The position numbers and the translations under genes were made by a program. From Pseudoalteromonas luteoviolacea DSM 6061 (GTDB taxonomy: Bacteria > Pseudomonadota > Gammaproteobacteria > Enterobacterales > Alteromonadaceae): DNA of 64,000 nucleotides. The stretch's first letter is position 1; every line of letters begins with the position of its first letter. Below are positions 1 to 7,782 of this stretch, in pieces. The notes beneath the pieces are model-generated. The model did no database searches, was not told the DNA's origin, and worked only from the letters and a program-made list of their open reading frames with translations. Location: positions 62,001 to 126,000 of the forward strand of contig NZ_AUYB01000136.1 of assembly GCF_001625655.1 (NCBI RefSeq). The letters run 5' to 3'.

Positions 1-14
1 ATGGAGCCAGATAA
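1..14 (+). CDS. ratA: ratA (type II toxin-antitoxin RatA/coenzyme Q-binding protein), 3' end only
   Basis: Only the last codons are present, reading Gly-Ala-Arg then TAA at 12-14. The stop overlaps the ATG of the next gene as TAATG. As I recall, RatA proteins end in a similar Tyr-(Ser/Gly)-Ala-Arg, and ratA normally lies directly before ratB/rnfH. The call rests on neighbour order and three residues, so it is an inference. Confidence 0.5.
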
Positions 15-328
15 TGATAAAAGTTGAAGTCGTATTTGCGCTCCCTGAGAAAGCAACTAGCTTGACTGTCGACGTGGCTGAAGGCACGTCAGCAGAGCAT
101 GTTGTTCTGCAATCAGGAATTATTGAACGTTGCCCAGAAATAGACCCAACCAATCTCACTTTGGGAATTTGGAACAGAACGGTAAAGTTACACCAAGTAG
201 TCAAAGAGGGCGACAGAATAGAAGTTTATCGCCCTTTGATAGCAGACCCTAAAGAAGCGAGAAGGCGACGCGCTGACAAAGCAAAAGAAGAGGGGCGCGC
301 GAACAAAATCACAGGTGGTAGGGCTTAA
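14..328 (+). CDS. rnfH: RnfH/RatB family ubiquitin-like protein
   Basis: A protein of 104 residues matching the RnfH (RatB, UPF0125) family: an N-terminal MIKVEVVFALPEK strand, a central GIWNRTVKLHQVVKEGDRIE segment and the typical end YRPLIADPKEARRRRA. The family has a small beta-grasp fold. Its biochemical role is not settled, although it is named for proximity to rnf genes in some species. The ATG overlaps the preceding stop (TAATG), which implies translational coupling with ratA. The C-terminal 20 residues are basic and probably disordered. A strong terminator follows. Confidence 0.93.
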   Translation: MIKVEVVFALPEKATSLTVDVAEGTSAEHVVLQSGIIERCPEIDPTNLTLGIWNRTVKLHQVVKEGDRIEVYRPLIADPKEARRRRADKAKEEGRANKITGGRA

Positions 329-344
329 ATGGTACCACTTAGAT

Positions 345-372
345 AAAAGCCACGGACCAGCGTGGCTTTTTT
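345..372 (+). terminator. Rho-independent terminator after rnfH
   Basis: AAAAGCCACG (345-354), loop GACCAG, CGTGGCTTTT (361-370), then more T. This is a 10-bp perfect stem with a U tract. It sits between rnfH and the convergent DUF2069 gene and can serve both strands because of the A run on its left side. Confidence 0.9.
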
Positions 373-411
373 AAGATGTGTTTTGATTTATTGACGAGCT
401 AAAATTGAGAA

Positions 412-846
412 CTAATTATTGTGCTCATGTGCTGATTTTTCATCAGCGAGATCTTCTTTCAACTTTCGTATCTTGAGACCCAACTCCTGTCCACGGTGGC
501 GAGCATAATATGTGCAGCCAATAAACATACATGTGGAGAAAAGCAACTCAAGTAATACCCAAATGAGCTCATCAGTGGCAATCCACAGTAATGTAAAGCC
601 ATGAACAAAATAGATCAGAACAATAAAGTTAGCCCAAGCGAATGTATATGGTTTGTCTTTGATAATGCCTCTGAGTGGCAGCAGCAGCGGCAATATATAT
701 ACAACAAACATAAACCCTAAGCTGTGGCCTTCCCTTGGTGATATAACAAACAACCAAAGCGGCATCAATACTAACAAGCCTATATATCCAAAAAGGGCGA
801 GTTTATAAAACAATTTTGTTTTAGGTTGTTTTGGGATCTGACTCAT
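412..846 (-). CDS. DUF2069 family inner-membrane protein
   Basis: A protein of 144 residues with about four hydrophobic segments (roughly residues 14-34, 43-58, 68-88 and 94-112) and a charged, probably coiled C-terminus rich in Lys/Glu. The HGFTLLW and YYAR motifs fit DUF2069. No function is known for the family. Its start overlaps the end of the upstream wrbA-like gene by 4 bases, so it is translated in the same operon (arsC, wrbA-like, DUF2069). Confidence 0.82.
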   Translation of the reverse strand: MSQIPKQPKTKLFYKLALFGYIGLLVLMPLWLFVISPREGHSLGFMFVVYILPLLLPLRGIIKDKPYTFAWANFIVLIYFVHGFTLLWIATDELIWVLLELLFSTCMFIGCTYYARHRGQELGLKIRKLKEDLADEKSAHEHNN

Positions 847-1394
847 AATAACTTTTTAGAAATGTCGAAAAGGCGAGTAGCTAACGCACGGCAGATTTTT
901 ATTTCAGCCTCTGTTAGTTCAGGGCTATTTTCCATACCTGCGACATGACTGGCACCGTAAGGCGTACCACCGCTTTGTGTTGATAGTAACTCTGGCACAT
1001 CATAAGGCACTCCCATCAGCATCATGCCATGATGGAGCAAAGGCAAAGACAAATTCAGCAGTGTTGCCTCATTGCCCCCGTGCATGCTGCTTGATGAAGA
1101 GAATACACATGCTGGCTTATCGATCAACTGACCTTTCAGCCAGATATCACTGGTCGTTTCCCAGAATGTTTTTGCCTGTGCGGCCATCATACCAAAACGT
1201 GTGGGTGAACCAAAAGCTAGACCGTCACACTCAATTAAATCCTGTTTGGTGACGACAACGTCATGTGGCTGCTTTTTAACAAAAGTACGCAATTTGACGT
1301 CGGCACCATGTGCATTGAGCGTCTCATAAATTTCATCGGCCATGGCAGATACAGAGCCATGGCTTGAATGGTAGAGCACTAAGATAGTTGGCAT
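843..1394 (-). CDS. wrbA: WrbA-like NAD(P)H:quinone oxidoreductase (flavodoxin fold)
   Basis: A protein of 183 residues with a flavodoxin-type fold. The FMN phosphate loop is HSSHGSVSAMA (residues 9-19). The segments GSPTRFGMMAAQ (around 62-73) and SSSSSMHGGNEATL (around 98-111) match the FMN/quinone site of the WrbA family. Such enzymes reduce quinones by two electrons using NAD(P)H and avoid semiquinone radicals. It is somewhat shorter than E. coli WrbA (198), so it may be a WrbA-like paralogue. It lies 5 bases after arsC and overlaps DUF2069. Confidence 0.85.
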   Translation of the reverse strand: MPTILVLYHSSHGSVSAMADEIYETLNAHGADVKLRTFVKKQPHDVVVTKQDLIECDGLAFGSPTRFGMMAAQAKTFWETTSDIWLKGQLIDKPACVFSSSSSMHGGNEATLLNLSLPLLHHGMMLMGVPYDVPELLSTQSGGTPYGASHVAGMENSPELTEAEIKICRALATRLFDISKKLL

Positions 1395-1399
1395 AGCAG

Positions 1400-1747
1400 T
1401 TAAATAATTTCTAGCACAGACTCTGGTGGACGACCTAAAGCAGCTTTGTCACCATTCACTACGATTGGACGCTCAATAAGCTTAGGGTTTTCAATCATGG
1501 CTTTTCTCAGTGTTTGTTCATCACTTTCTTTGGATAGTCCCAACTCTTTATAAATAGTCTCTTTGTTGCGAACTAACTGGTGTGCTGATTCAAATCCTAA
1601 CTTTGAGATTAGTGTATCTAATGTTGCCGCATCTACAGGTGTTTTTAAGTACTCCACAACCTCTGGCTGAATTGAGTTTTCTTCTAGTAGAGCAAGAGTT
1701 TGTCTAGATTTAGAACAACGCGGGTTATGGTAAATAACTACAGACAT
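1400..1747 (-). CDS. arsC: ArsC-family arsenate reductase (glutaredoxin type, YfgD-like)
   Basis: A protein of 115 residues. NPRCSKSRQT places the nucleophilic cysteine at Cys11, and Arg60, Arg93 and Arg106 match the three arginines of the E. coli ArsC active site. The short length and the place next to bepA match E. coli yfgD, which neighbours yfgC/bepA. It belongs to the ArsC/Spx/YffB thioredoxin fold. No arsR or arsB is nearby, so a dedicated arsenic operon is not supported. It may act as a general thiol-dependent reductase. Confidence 0.9.
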   Translation of the reverse strand: MSVVIYHNPRCSKSRQTLALLEENSIQPEVVEYLKTPVDAATLDTLISKLGFESAHQLVRNKETIYKELGLSKESDEQTLRKAMIENPKLIERPIVVNGDKAALGRPPESVLEII

Positions 1748-1870
1748 AAGAAGCCCTTAATAAGCGAATTTAATTTTGATTATGTCGAAATTGTATCTTA
1801 ACAAAAGCGTACTGCCTAACGTTTACGACAACCTATATTGATTTATCGCACGATCAGGCAGCTTCTATGG

Positions 1871-3322
1871 TTAAAGTTTAGCTAGTTCTTTTTGCATATT
1901 ACGATAGTTTGCCAATAGGGCCTTCAATCTTAGCCGCTTAATTTCATCCTCTTTTTCAACAAAGTTGAGGGCTTTTTGTACTTCATCGGCTGCTTTCAAA
2001 AATGCGCCATAGTGAGAGAGTAGGCTAGCATTCGCTTCATGATAGGCTGCTTTGTTGTCACTTAGTTTATAAGTATCCGTTAGCAGTTGTTTCGCCAATA
2101 CATGCTCTGGTTTATCAAGTAAAAATACTCTCAAAAGCTGTTCGGCTTTATCATATTGTTTCGCTTTAATAGCCGTATTTGCCAAGTTCAACGTAATAAC
2201 TTGGTTGTTTGGTCTTAGTTCGTGTTTGCTTTCAAGCAATTCAATCGCAACATTGTACTTTTCCTGACCTATTTTAATATCTGTGTAAACATCTAAGAAA
2301 AACAAGTTGTTTGGATTTGATGCTAGTAACTTTTTAATAATTTTTTCAGCTTGCTCGAACTTGTCTTGATCGAGCAATGCTATCGATAAACCGTATTCAA
2401 GAGCACTATTATCAAGTGCAGAGCTGGTTCTCAGCTCATTCTCAAAAAATGCCTGTGCGTCAGCTTCTTTCATGTGGTAGCGTGCCATAACTCGACTTTT
2501 GGCGTAATTAAAGTCGGCACTACTCGGCACATATTTTTTGGGGTATTGTTGCGCACGAAGCCTAACATCTGAGACTCGAGACTCAGGTAATGGGTGCGTG
2601 AGCAAAAAAGCGGGTGGTTTATTTTGGAACCTCACTTGCGCTGCAAGCTTGGTAAGAAACTCGCTTGCTGCATAAGGATCATATCCAGCTCTTTGCAGCG
2701 TTTGCATACCAAAGCGGTCTGCTTCTTGTTCAGCTTTGCGGCTATGTGTTAACTGACTTAACGAAGCCTGAGTGCTATTGGCTGCAAGAATCGCCATGCC
2801 TGCATCTGGCGCGATCACGGTAGCTAAAATACCCGTAATCAGTCCCGCAATTGTAAGTGCACTGTTGTCTTTCGCTTGCTGGATCCGCCTAGCTAAATGT
2901 CGTTGAGTCACGTGTGCGATTTCGTGACCTAATACTGATGCTAATTGACTCTCATTGTCTGACTGCGCGAGCAACCCTGTATGTACACCAACATGACCCC
3001 CGTAAAATGCAAAGGCATTGATGGCTTTGTTGTCTAACCAAAAAAACGAAAATGGAAATCTTACATCATTAGCACTGGCTACGAGCTTGTTTCCCAAGGT
3101 GGTTAGGTATTCATCTAGTACTGGGTCTTGTATTAAAGGCGAGCCAGAGCGTATTTGCATCATCATGACATCACCGATGAGCTGCTCTTTTTCAATTGGT
3201 AAAACCTGAACAGCCGAAGTGCCTAAATCTGGTAGTTTAAAATCGGACTTAGCCTGGTTTGCAGCTGAAAAACTCAAAGAGAGGGCACAAAGCGTGGTTA
3301 CAATTGCTTTCTTAAATTGCAT
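1871..3322 (-). CDS. bepA: BepA-type periplasmic metalloprotease/chaperone (M48, TPR)
   Basis: A protein of 483 residues. Residues 1-25 form a signal peptide. An M48 zinc protease domain follows, with HEIAH at 133-137 and the downstream SRKAEQEADRFG segment supplying the third zinc ligand. The C-terminal half has TPR-like helices (about 300-470). Length and order match E. coli BepA (YfgC), which helps LptD and BAM assembly in the periplasm and degrades stalled outer-membrane proteins. It lies 1 base after the unknown gene upstream, and arsC is further down the same strand. Confidence 0.95.
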   Translation of the reverse strand: MQFKKAIVTTLCALSLSFSAANQAKSDFKLPDLGTSAVQVLPIEKEQLIGDVMMMQIRSGSPLIQDPVLDEYLTTLGNKLVASANDVRFPFSFFWLDNKAINAFAFYGGHVGVHTGLLAQSDNESQLASVLGHEIAHVTQRHLARRIQQAKDNSALTIAGLITGILATVIAPDAGMAILAANSTQASLSQLTHSRKAEQEADRFGMQTLQRAGYDPYAASEFLTKLAAQVRFQNKPPAFLLTHPLPESRVSDVRLRAQQYPKKYVPSSADFNYAKSRVMARYHMKEADAQAFFENELRTSSALDNSALEYGLSIALLDQDKFEQAEKIIKKLLASNPNNLFFLDVYTDIKIGQEKYNVAIELLESKHELRPNNQVITLNLANTAIKAKQYDKAEQLLRVFLLDKPEHVLAKQLLTDTYKLSDNKAAYHEANASLLSHYGAFLKAADEVQKALNFVEKEDEIKRLRLKALLANYRNMQKELAKL

Positions 3323-3323
3323 T

Positions 3324-3989
3324 CTAGTCCTTCTTTAATTCGTCACCAAGCATGATCTTAGCGAGGTTAATTTCATCCTCACATGCTTTGGCGTCTTTCT
3401 CACATAACATATAAAAATCTTTTATTGAGACCCCATCAACACACACAACGTTCAATTCTCTTTTCAAAAGAGAGATAGTTTGATGCACCACTTTGTGCGC
3501 GTGGAGTATAAGAGCTTTGTCTGCGATATCCCCGCGTTCAAAATAAAACCTAATAAATTTATGAAGTTGGCTAAATCGAATCAGGGTTTTCATTGAATGA
3601 GGATCCCACACATTGAACTCTAAAAATTTATTATCTTTAAGATATGTGTCGACTTTTACGTTGCGCGCAATTGGATATGCCCAAAGCTCAAAGCCTCTAT
3701 CTGTAAATACCTGATGTAGGTGAATCTTTGGAGCGCTATCGCAATGTATTATACCATTGTCATCTTCATACCCATCTAGCAGGTGCAGATTCCAATTTCG
3801 TTTGTCTATGAGGCGTTTGATTGCATTATCAAAGCCATGCTGAAATATACCTTCACTCTCACTAACTGAAGAAGCAACAAGGTGGTAAAAAGGAGGAAGC
3901 TCACCCCAATTGATTTGTTTTTTGTACCAATTGATCTCTTTTAATGTTGGGTTAGCCGGCAAACGTGCCTTGTTATTTGCTCGTGGCAT
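3324..3989 (-). CDS. Uncharacterised protein upstream of bepA
   Basis: I do not recognise this family. The frame stays open to 4058, but the start at 3989 (MPRANNKARLPANP) has a GGGAAA-like ribosome site and avoids a hydrophobic stretch that would be odd. This gives 221 residues. The product looks soluble, rich in aromatic and charged residues, with WNLHLLDGYEDDNGIIH and IKDFYMLCEKDAKACEDEI segments and no signal peptide. It ends 1 base before bepA, so the two are probably co-transcribed. That is the only clue to its role. Confidence 0.7.
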   Translation of the reverse strand: MPRANNKARLPANPTLKEINWYKKQINWGELPPFYHLVASSVSESEGIFQHGFDNAIKRLIDKRNWNLHLLDGYEDDNGIIHCDSAPKIHLHQVFTDRGFELWAYPIARNVKVDTYLKDNKFLEFNVWDPHSMKTLIRFSQLHKFIRFYFERGDIADKALILHAHKVVHQTISLLKRELNVVCVDGVSIKDFYMLCEKDAKACEDEINLAKIMLGDELKKD

Positions 3990-4279
3990 GTGGTTTCCCG
4001 TAATGCTTGTTGTATCTATAAGAATAAACCATTGCCCAGATACAAGCCATAGAAACAAAGTCTAATTAATGGCTAAATACACAATTTATTACTTGCCACC
4101 AACTGCTTATATACTCTATAAAGCGGGTTGTGATTAACTTGGTGTTACGGTTGTTGCACTAATAAATTGCCAAGTGTGTATAGGCTTTTTAACCAATAAG
4201 TTGTCGGTTGTAGTTTTTATGTTAATGCTTTTTTGTTTTAACGCCTTTTTGGCTTTTAAGTTAGCGTAGGAGAGTATGT

Positions 4280-4534
4280 TTGCATACTAATAATATGTTT
4301 GAGCAAAATGTGTATGCAGTAGACTTGCGAGGTTACGACTGTCCTCAATTATTTGTGCAGTTTAAATGGCAATTAAAAAGTAAATGTGATCACGCATGTG
4401 TAATCAGGTTTAGTTATGATGAGGACCAAGATATCAACGATATTTTAAAATACTTAGCAAGTCACAAAATACAGTTTTCGGTAGAAGCCGCAGAGAATAA
4501 TAAGTTTATAGAGGTACGCAGCACACATGTTTGA
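4280..4534 (+). CDS. TusA-family sulfurtransferase-like protein
   Basis: A protein of 84 residues from TTG 4280, or 79 from ATG 4295. The segment DLRGYDCPQLFVQFKWQL matches the TusA/SirA signature (D..G..CP.P....K), keeping the Cys-Pro but with Leu for the usual second Pro. TusA proteins carry a persulfide on this Cys. AGGAG at 4268-4272 sits 7 bases before TTG 4280 but 22 before ATG 4295, favouring the TTG start. It overlaps the permease gene by 8 bases, a linkage common in gammaproteobacteria. Confidence 0.82.
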   Translation: MHTNNMFEQNVYAVDLRGYDCPQLFVQFKWQLKSKCDHACVIRFSYDEDQDINDILKYLASHKIQFSVEAAENNKFIEVRSTHV

Positions 4535-5600
4535 ACTCATTAAATCTTGGTATCAGGACAAATTTTCTGACCCTGACTCAGTAACGTTATTGCTGTTATT
4601 AGTGTTTACAGGGACGATGCTGTATTTTTTTGGCTCGTTTGTTATCCCAGTGCTTGTAGCGCTTGTTATTGCATACTTATTGGACTGGCCTGTTACTCGA
4701 TTGCAGCGGGTTTTACCAAGTCGAATTATGGCGACAAATATCGTTATGCTGGGATTTGTAGGCCTTGTTTTGGCCTTAATGTTGGTAATTGTACCTGTGC
4801 TGTGGTCTCAAACGAGTAATTTGGTTCAAGAAGCGCCCAGTATGATAGAAAAAGGCAAAGATTATCTACTGCACTTGCCTGATACCTATCCAAACTTAAT
4901 TTCAGTCCAGCAGGTGCAGAATATCGTAGCGGCCGTAGAAAGTAAGGTGGTGGCGTTGGGTGAGCTAATTGTCTCTGTATCCTTGACGTCTATCAAAGAT
5001 CTAGTTGCATGGTTAATCTACCTTATTTTGGTCCCTTTACTCGTGTTTTTTATGTTAAAAGACAAAGTGCCGCTAACGGCTGGAATTAAACAGTTAATCC
5101 CTAAGGATCGTAAGTTAATCACCCAAGTTTGGGAAGAAATGGACCACCAAATCATGAACTACATTCGTGGTAAAGTGATTGAGATAGTGATTGTCGGCGG
5201 CGCCAGTTTTATTGCTTTTGCGGTATTGGAGTTAAGATATGCAGCACTTTTAGGTACTCTTGTGGGTTTATCGGTTTTAATTCCTTTCATCGGTGCCGCT
5301 TTGGTGACAATTCCAGTGGCAGCAGTGGCTTTGTTTCAGTTTGGTATTGCACCTGAGTTTTGGACGATTTTAATTGTCTACGGCATTATTCAGGCGCTTG
5401 ATGGAAATCTGCTCGTTCCTTTACTGTTTTCTGAAGCAGTTGACTTGAACCCTGTTTATATCATTGTTGCGGTACTTTTCTTTGGTGGACTTTGGGGCTT
5501 TTGGGGGGTGTTTTTTGCCATCCCACTGGCATCTCTCGTTAAGGCACTAGGAAATGCTTGGTCTACTAGTCATAAAAACCTGAAAGCCAAAGAAGTATAA
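4527..5600 (+). CDS. perM: PerM-type AI-2E family transporter
   Basis: A protein of 357 residues with about eight membrane segments and the family's central soluble part (residues about 90-155). Recognisable pieces are VIPVLVALVIAYLLDWPV, LVPLLVFFMLKDK, IRGKVIEIVIVG and GLSVLIPFIGAALVTIPVA. This is the AI-2E transporter (UPF0118) family, which includes E. coli PerM/YfgO and TqsA. PerM is the closer guess because bepA and arsC (yfgC, yfgD) are nearby as in E. coli. The substrate is not known. It is translationally coupled to the TusA-like gene and followed by a terminator. Confidence 0.88.
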   Translation: MFELIKSWYQDKFSDPDSVTLLLLLVFTGTMLYFFGSFVIPVLVALVIAYLLDWPVTRLQRVLPSRIMATNIVMLGFVGLVLALMLVIVPVLWSQTSNLVQEAPSMIEKGKDYLLHLPDTYPNLISVQQVQNIVAAVESKVVALGELIVSVSLTSIKDLVAWLIYLILVPLLVFFMLKDKVPLTAGIKQLIPKDRKLITQVWEEMDHQIMNYIRGKVIEIVIVGGASFIAFAVLELRYAALLGTLVGLSVLIPFIGAALVTIPVAAVALFQFGIAPEFWTILIVYGIIQALDGNLLVPLLFSEAVDLNPVYIIVAVLFFGGLWGFWGVFFAIPLASLVKALGNAWSTSHKNLKAKEV

Positions 5601-5616
5601 AACTCAGACTATTTGA

Positions 5617-5643
5617 TAAAAAGGAGCTTCTGCTCCTTTTTTT
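5617..5643 (+). terminator. Rho-independent terminator after perM
   Basis: AGGAGC (5622-5627), loop TTCT, GCTCCT (5632-5637), then a run of seven T in all ending at 5643. The A run on the left allows weak bidirectional use. Confidence 0.85.
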
Positions 5644-5752
5644 GTACCTAAGTGGAATAGGTACAGTCTTTATTAAATCAAAATGCTCTTAACTAAACCT
5701 AATTAAAATTGTAAAATTGAATAACATAGTATTTTTAGTTATAAGTGTGCTC

Positions 5753-7756
5753 GTGAAACAATCTGCCCATTCAAACATCATTTACTTAGATGCCAACGCA
5801 ACGACACCTGTATTAGAGCCAATCGCCGCTGAGGTTATGAATACCATGATGGTTGAGTTTGGTAACCCTTCCAGCGCGCATATTTCTGGCGTTAGAGCTA
5901 AGCGCTTGTTGGAGCAAACTAGATTGTTGGCGAGGCAACTTATAGGTACAAAAGACGGAGAGTTATTATTTACCTCAGGTGCTACAGAAGGAATTCAAAC
6001 AGCCGTAGTTTCGGTTTTGCGTGACTATCTCAGTAACGGGGGGGTGAGTTACAAATCTCCTGTACTTTTATATGGTGCAACAGAACATAAAGCAGTGCCT
6101 AATACTTTACATCATTGGAACAAAGTGATGGGGCTAAATGCGCAAATACTAGAAATTCCCGTTGATAAATATGGGATTTTGGATCTCAAATTTATCTCTG
6201 AACATGTTGGGCAGGCCGTTATGATATGTACAATGGCAGTGAACAATGAAACAGGGGTGAAACAAGACCTGTTGTCACTTGAAGCAACTATCAGGTCTCA
6301 CAACACAAATGTTGCTTGGTTGGTCGATTGCGTTCAAGGACTTGGTAAAATTGAGCTGAATATGGATTCTATTTCGATAGATTACGCTCCATTTTCAGGA
6401 CATAAGCTTTATGCGCCGAAAGGGATTGGCTTTTTATATATTCGTTCAGAACGACCATACACCCCATTTATTGCGGGTGGTGGTCAAGAAGCTGGAATGC
6501 GCTCCGGTACAGAAAACTTACCTGGCATTGCAGGATTAAAATGTTTGTTTGAGTTGCTGCTGGGAGAATGTGACTTATTTAAGACTAATGAGCAGTTGGT
6601 GTCTCATAGAGAACTATTAATATCGGCTTTAAACGATACTTTTCGAGATGTATCTTACCATAATCAAGTGGAGTTGAGCGTTCCAACGACTATAAATTTC
6701 TCTGTAGCATACTTGACCAGTAAAGAGATTATGGATTTGTTTGATGCGGCGGGCATTAGAGTTAGTGGTGGCTCTGCTTGCAGTTCAGGAGCCAAAAGCA
6801 GCTTTGTGCTTGAGGCAATGGGACTGACTCAGTGGCAATGTGAAAACTCCATCCGTCTATCATTTGGTCCAGCTGACAGCACGGAGTTTATAGAGCGGGC
6901 ATGTGAAGCGATTCGTCAATTACGGGCACCTCTTCTAAACCACTGTTTAAGTGGTGATATCGCCAACATAAATGAGAGCGTCTGCGCAAAGGGATTGACT
7001 CAAATTGAATACCATGGTGAAAGTAGTTGGATATTTGTAACGCCCGATATGGAAGTGATTGTCTACAACCCAATTGAAGCAGTTCATACTAAGATTGCAA
7101 ACATAGTTACTAATCAAAAGCTGCGACTGAGCGCAGTTCTGGTGAAGGACTATTCAGATTTACAATTATCAGCAAAAGAGAAGCTTTGTAGGCTGCTTAC
7201 ATCGCAATACCTTGCATCTTTTGAGTTAAAATTAGCAAGCACAACCTGTAAATTGATTACACAGCATTATGAACTCGGCCCTCGTTATACATTGCGATTG
7301 GGCGACGAGAAAACAATGATATTTACAGAGGGTAATGTCCTAGATGCCGAATCATTTGACCTTTTGTGTACCTCTAATGGTGCTGAGCTGATGACTGGTA
7401 CATCGCTGAGTAAAAGCAAATTTGATGAGGTTGTTAATATTCAAACCCTTAAAGGTGCCAGAGAGTGGCTTAAACAAAATTCGGGAGTTGTGCTTGATAT
7501 CAGGGAGCCGTTTGAACACGAGGCCTCAGTGAAAAGCGTAAAAGCACTCTTTGAGCTTGATACCAATACAAAACTGCTTAATATCCCGATGAGCCGTCTG
7601 GCACATGCTTATTTAAATAATGAACTTGATAATGGAGTGTCATATTTATTATTTTGCCGTACAGGTACTCGCTCAAATAAAGCGCAACAAGTTTTGTCCA
7701 AACTTGGAGTGGAGCATATAGCAAATTTTGAAGGTGGTCTGGCGCTATGTGAATAG
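5753..7756 (+). CDS. Cysteine desulfurase fused to a degenerate middle domain and a rhodanese domain
   Basis: The frame opens at TTG 5717, but family alignment favours GTG 5753 (MKQSAHSNIIYLDANATTP), giving 667 residues. No start has a clear ribosome site. Residues about 7-390 are a class V aminotransferase of the NifS/IscS type, with the PLP lysine in SGHKLYAPKG (Lys218) and active cysteine in GGSACSSG (Cys343). Residues about 410-560 resemble a metallo-beta-lactamase/persulfide dioxygenase fold without its HxHxDH zinc motif. The end is a rhodanese domain with VLDIREPFEHE and active loop CRTGTRS (Cys635). It probably generates and passes on persulfide sulfur. No isc or suf genes adjoin it. 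Confidence 0.85.
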   Translation: MKQSAHSNIIYLDANATTPVLEPIAAEVMNTMMVEFGNPSSAHISGVRAKRLLEQTRLLARQLIGTKDGELLFTSGATEGIQTAVVSVLRDYLSNGGVSYKSPVLLYGATEHKAVPNTLHHWNKVMGLNAQILEIPVDKYGILDLKFISEHVGQAVMICTMAVNNETGVKQDLLSLEATIRSHNTNVAWLVDCVQGLGKIELNMDSISIDYAPFSGHKLYAPKGIGFLYIRSERPYTPFIAGGGQEAGMRSGTENLPGIAGLKCLFELLLGECDLFKTNEQLVSHRELLISALNDTFRDVSYHNQVELSVPTTINFSVAYLTSKEIMDLFDAAGIRVSGGSACSSGAKSSFVLEAMGLTQWQCENSIRLSFGPADSTEFIERACEAIRQLRAPLLNHCLSGDIANINESVCAKGLTQIEYHGESSWIFVTPDMEVIVYNPIEAVHTKIANIVTNQKLRLSAVLVKDYSDLQLSAKEKLCRLLTSQYLASFELKLASTTCKLITQHYELGPRYTLRLGDEKTMIFTEGNVLDAESFDLLCTSNGAELMTGTSLSKSKFDEVVNIQTLKGAREWLKQNSGVVLDIREPFEHEASVKSVKALFELDTNTKLLNIPMSRLAHAYLNNELDNGVSYLLFCRTGTRSNKAQQVLSKLGVEHIANFEGGLALCE

Positions 7757-7782
7757 CGCCAAATAGGCAATAGGTTATTTGG
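7741..7782. other. Overlapping inverted repeats between convergent genes
   Basis: GGCGCTAT (7741-7748) pairs with ATAGCGCC (7753-7760) across the cysteine desulfurase stop. CCAAATA (7759-7765) pairs with TATTTGG (7776-7782). The two hairpins share bases, so they compete. No U tract follows, so terminator function is uncertain. Confidence 0.4.

Noticed and set aside
977..1252. Plus-strand open frame opposite the wrbA-like gene
   Set aside because: Lies inside a clear family gene on the other strand, with no recognisable product or ribosome site.
1400..1747. arsC as part of an arsenic-resistance operon
   Set aside because: No arsR, arsB or acr3 nearby, and the order with bepA matches the ordinary yfgC-yfgD chromosome neighbourhood.
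4276..4290. Five-codon frame MFAY as a regulatory leader peptide
   Set aside because: Too short to support as a gene; kept only as a note on competing starts.
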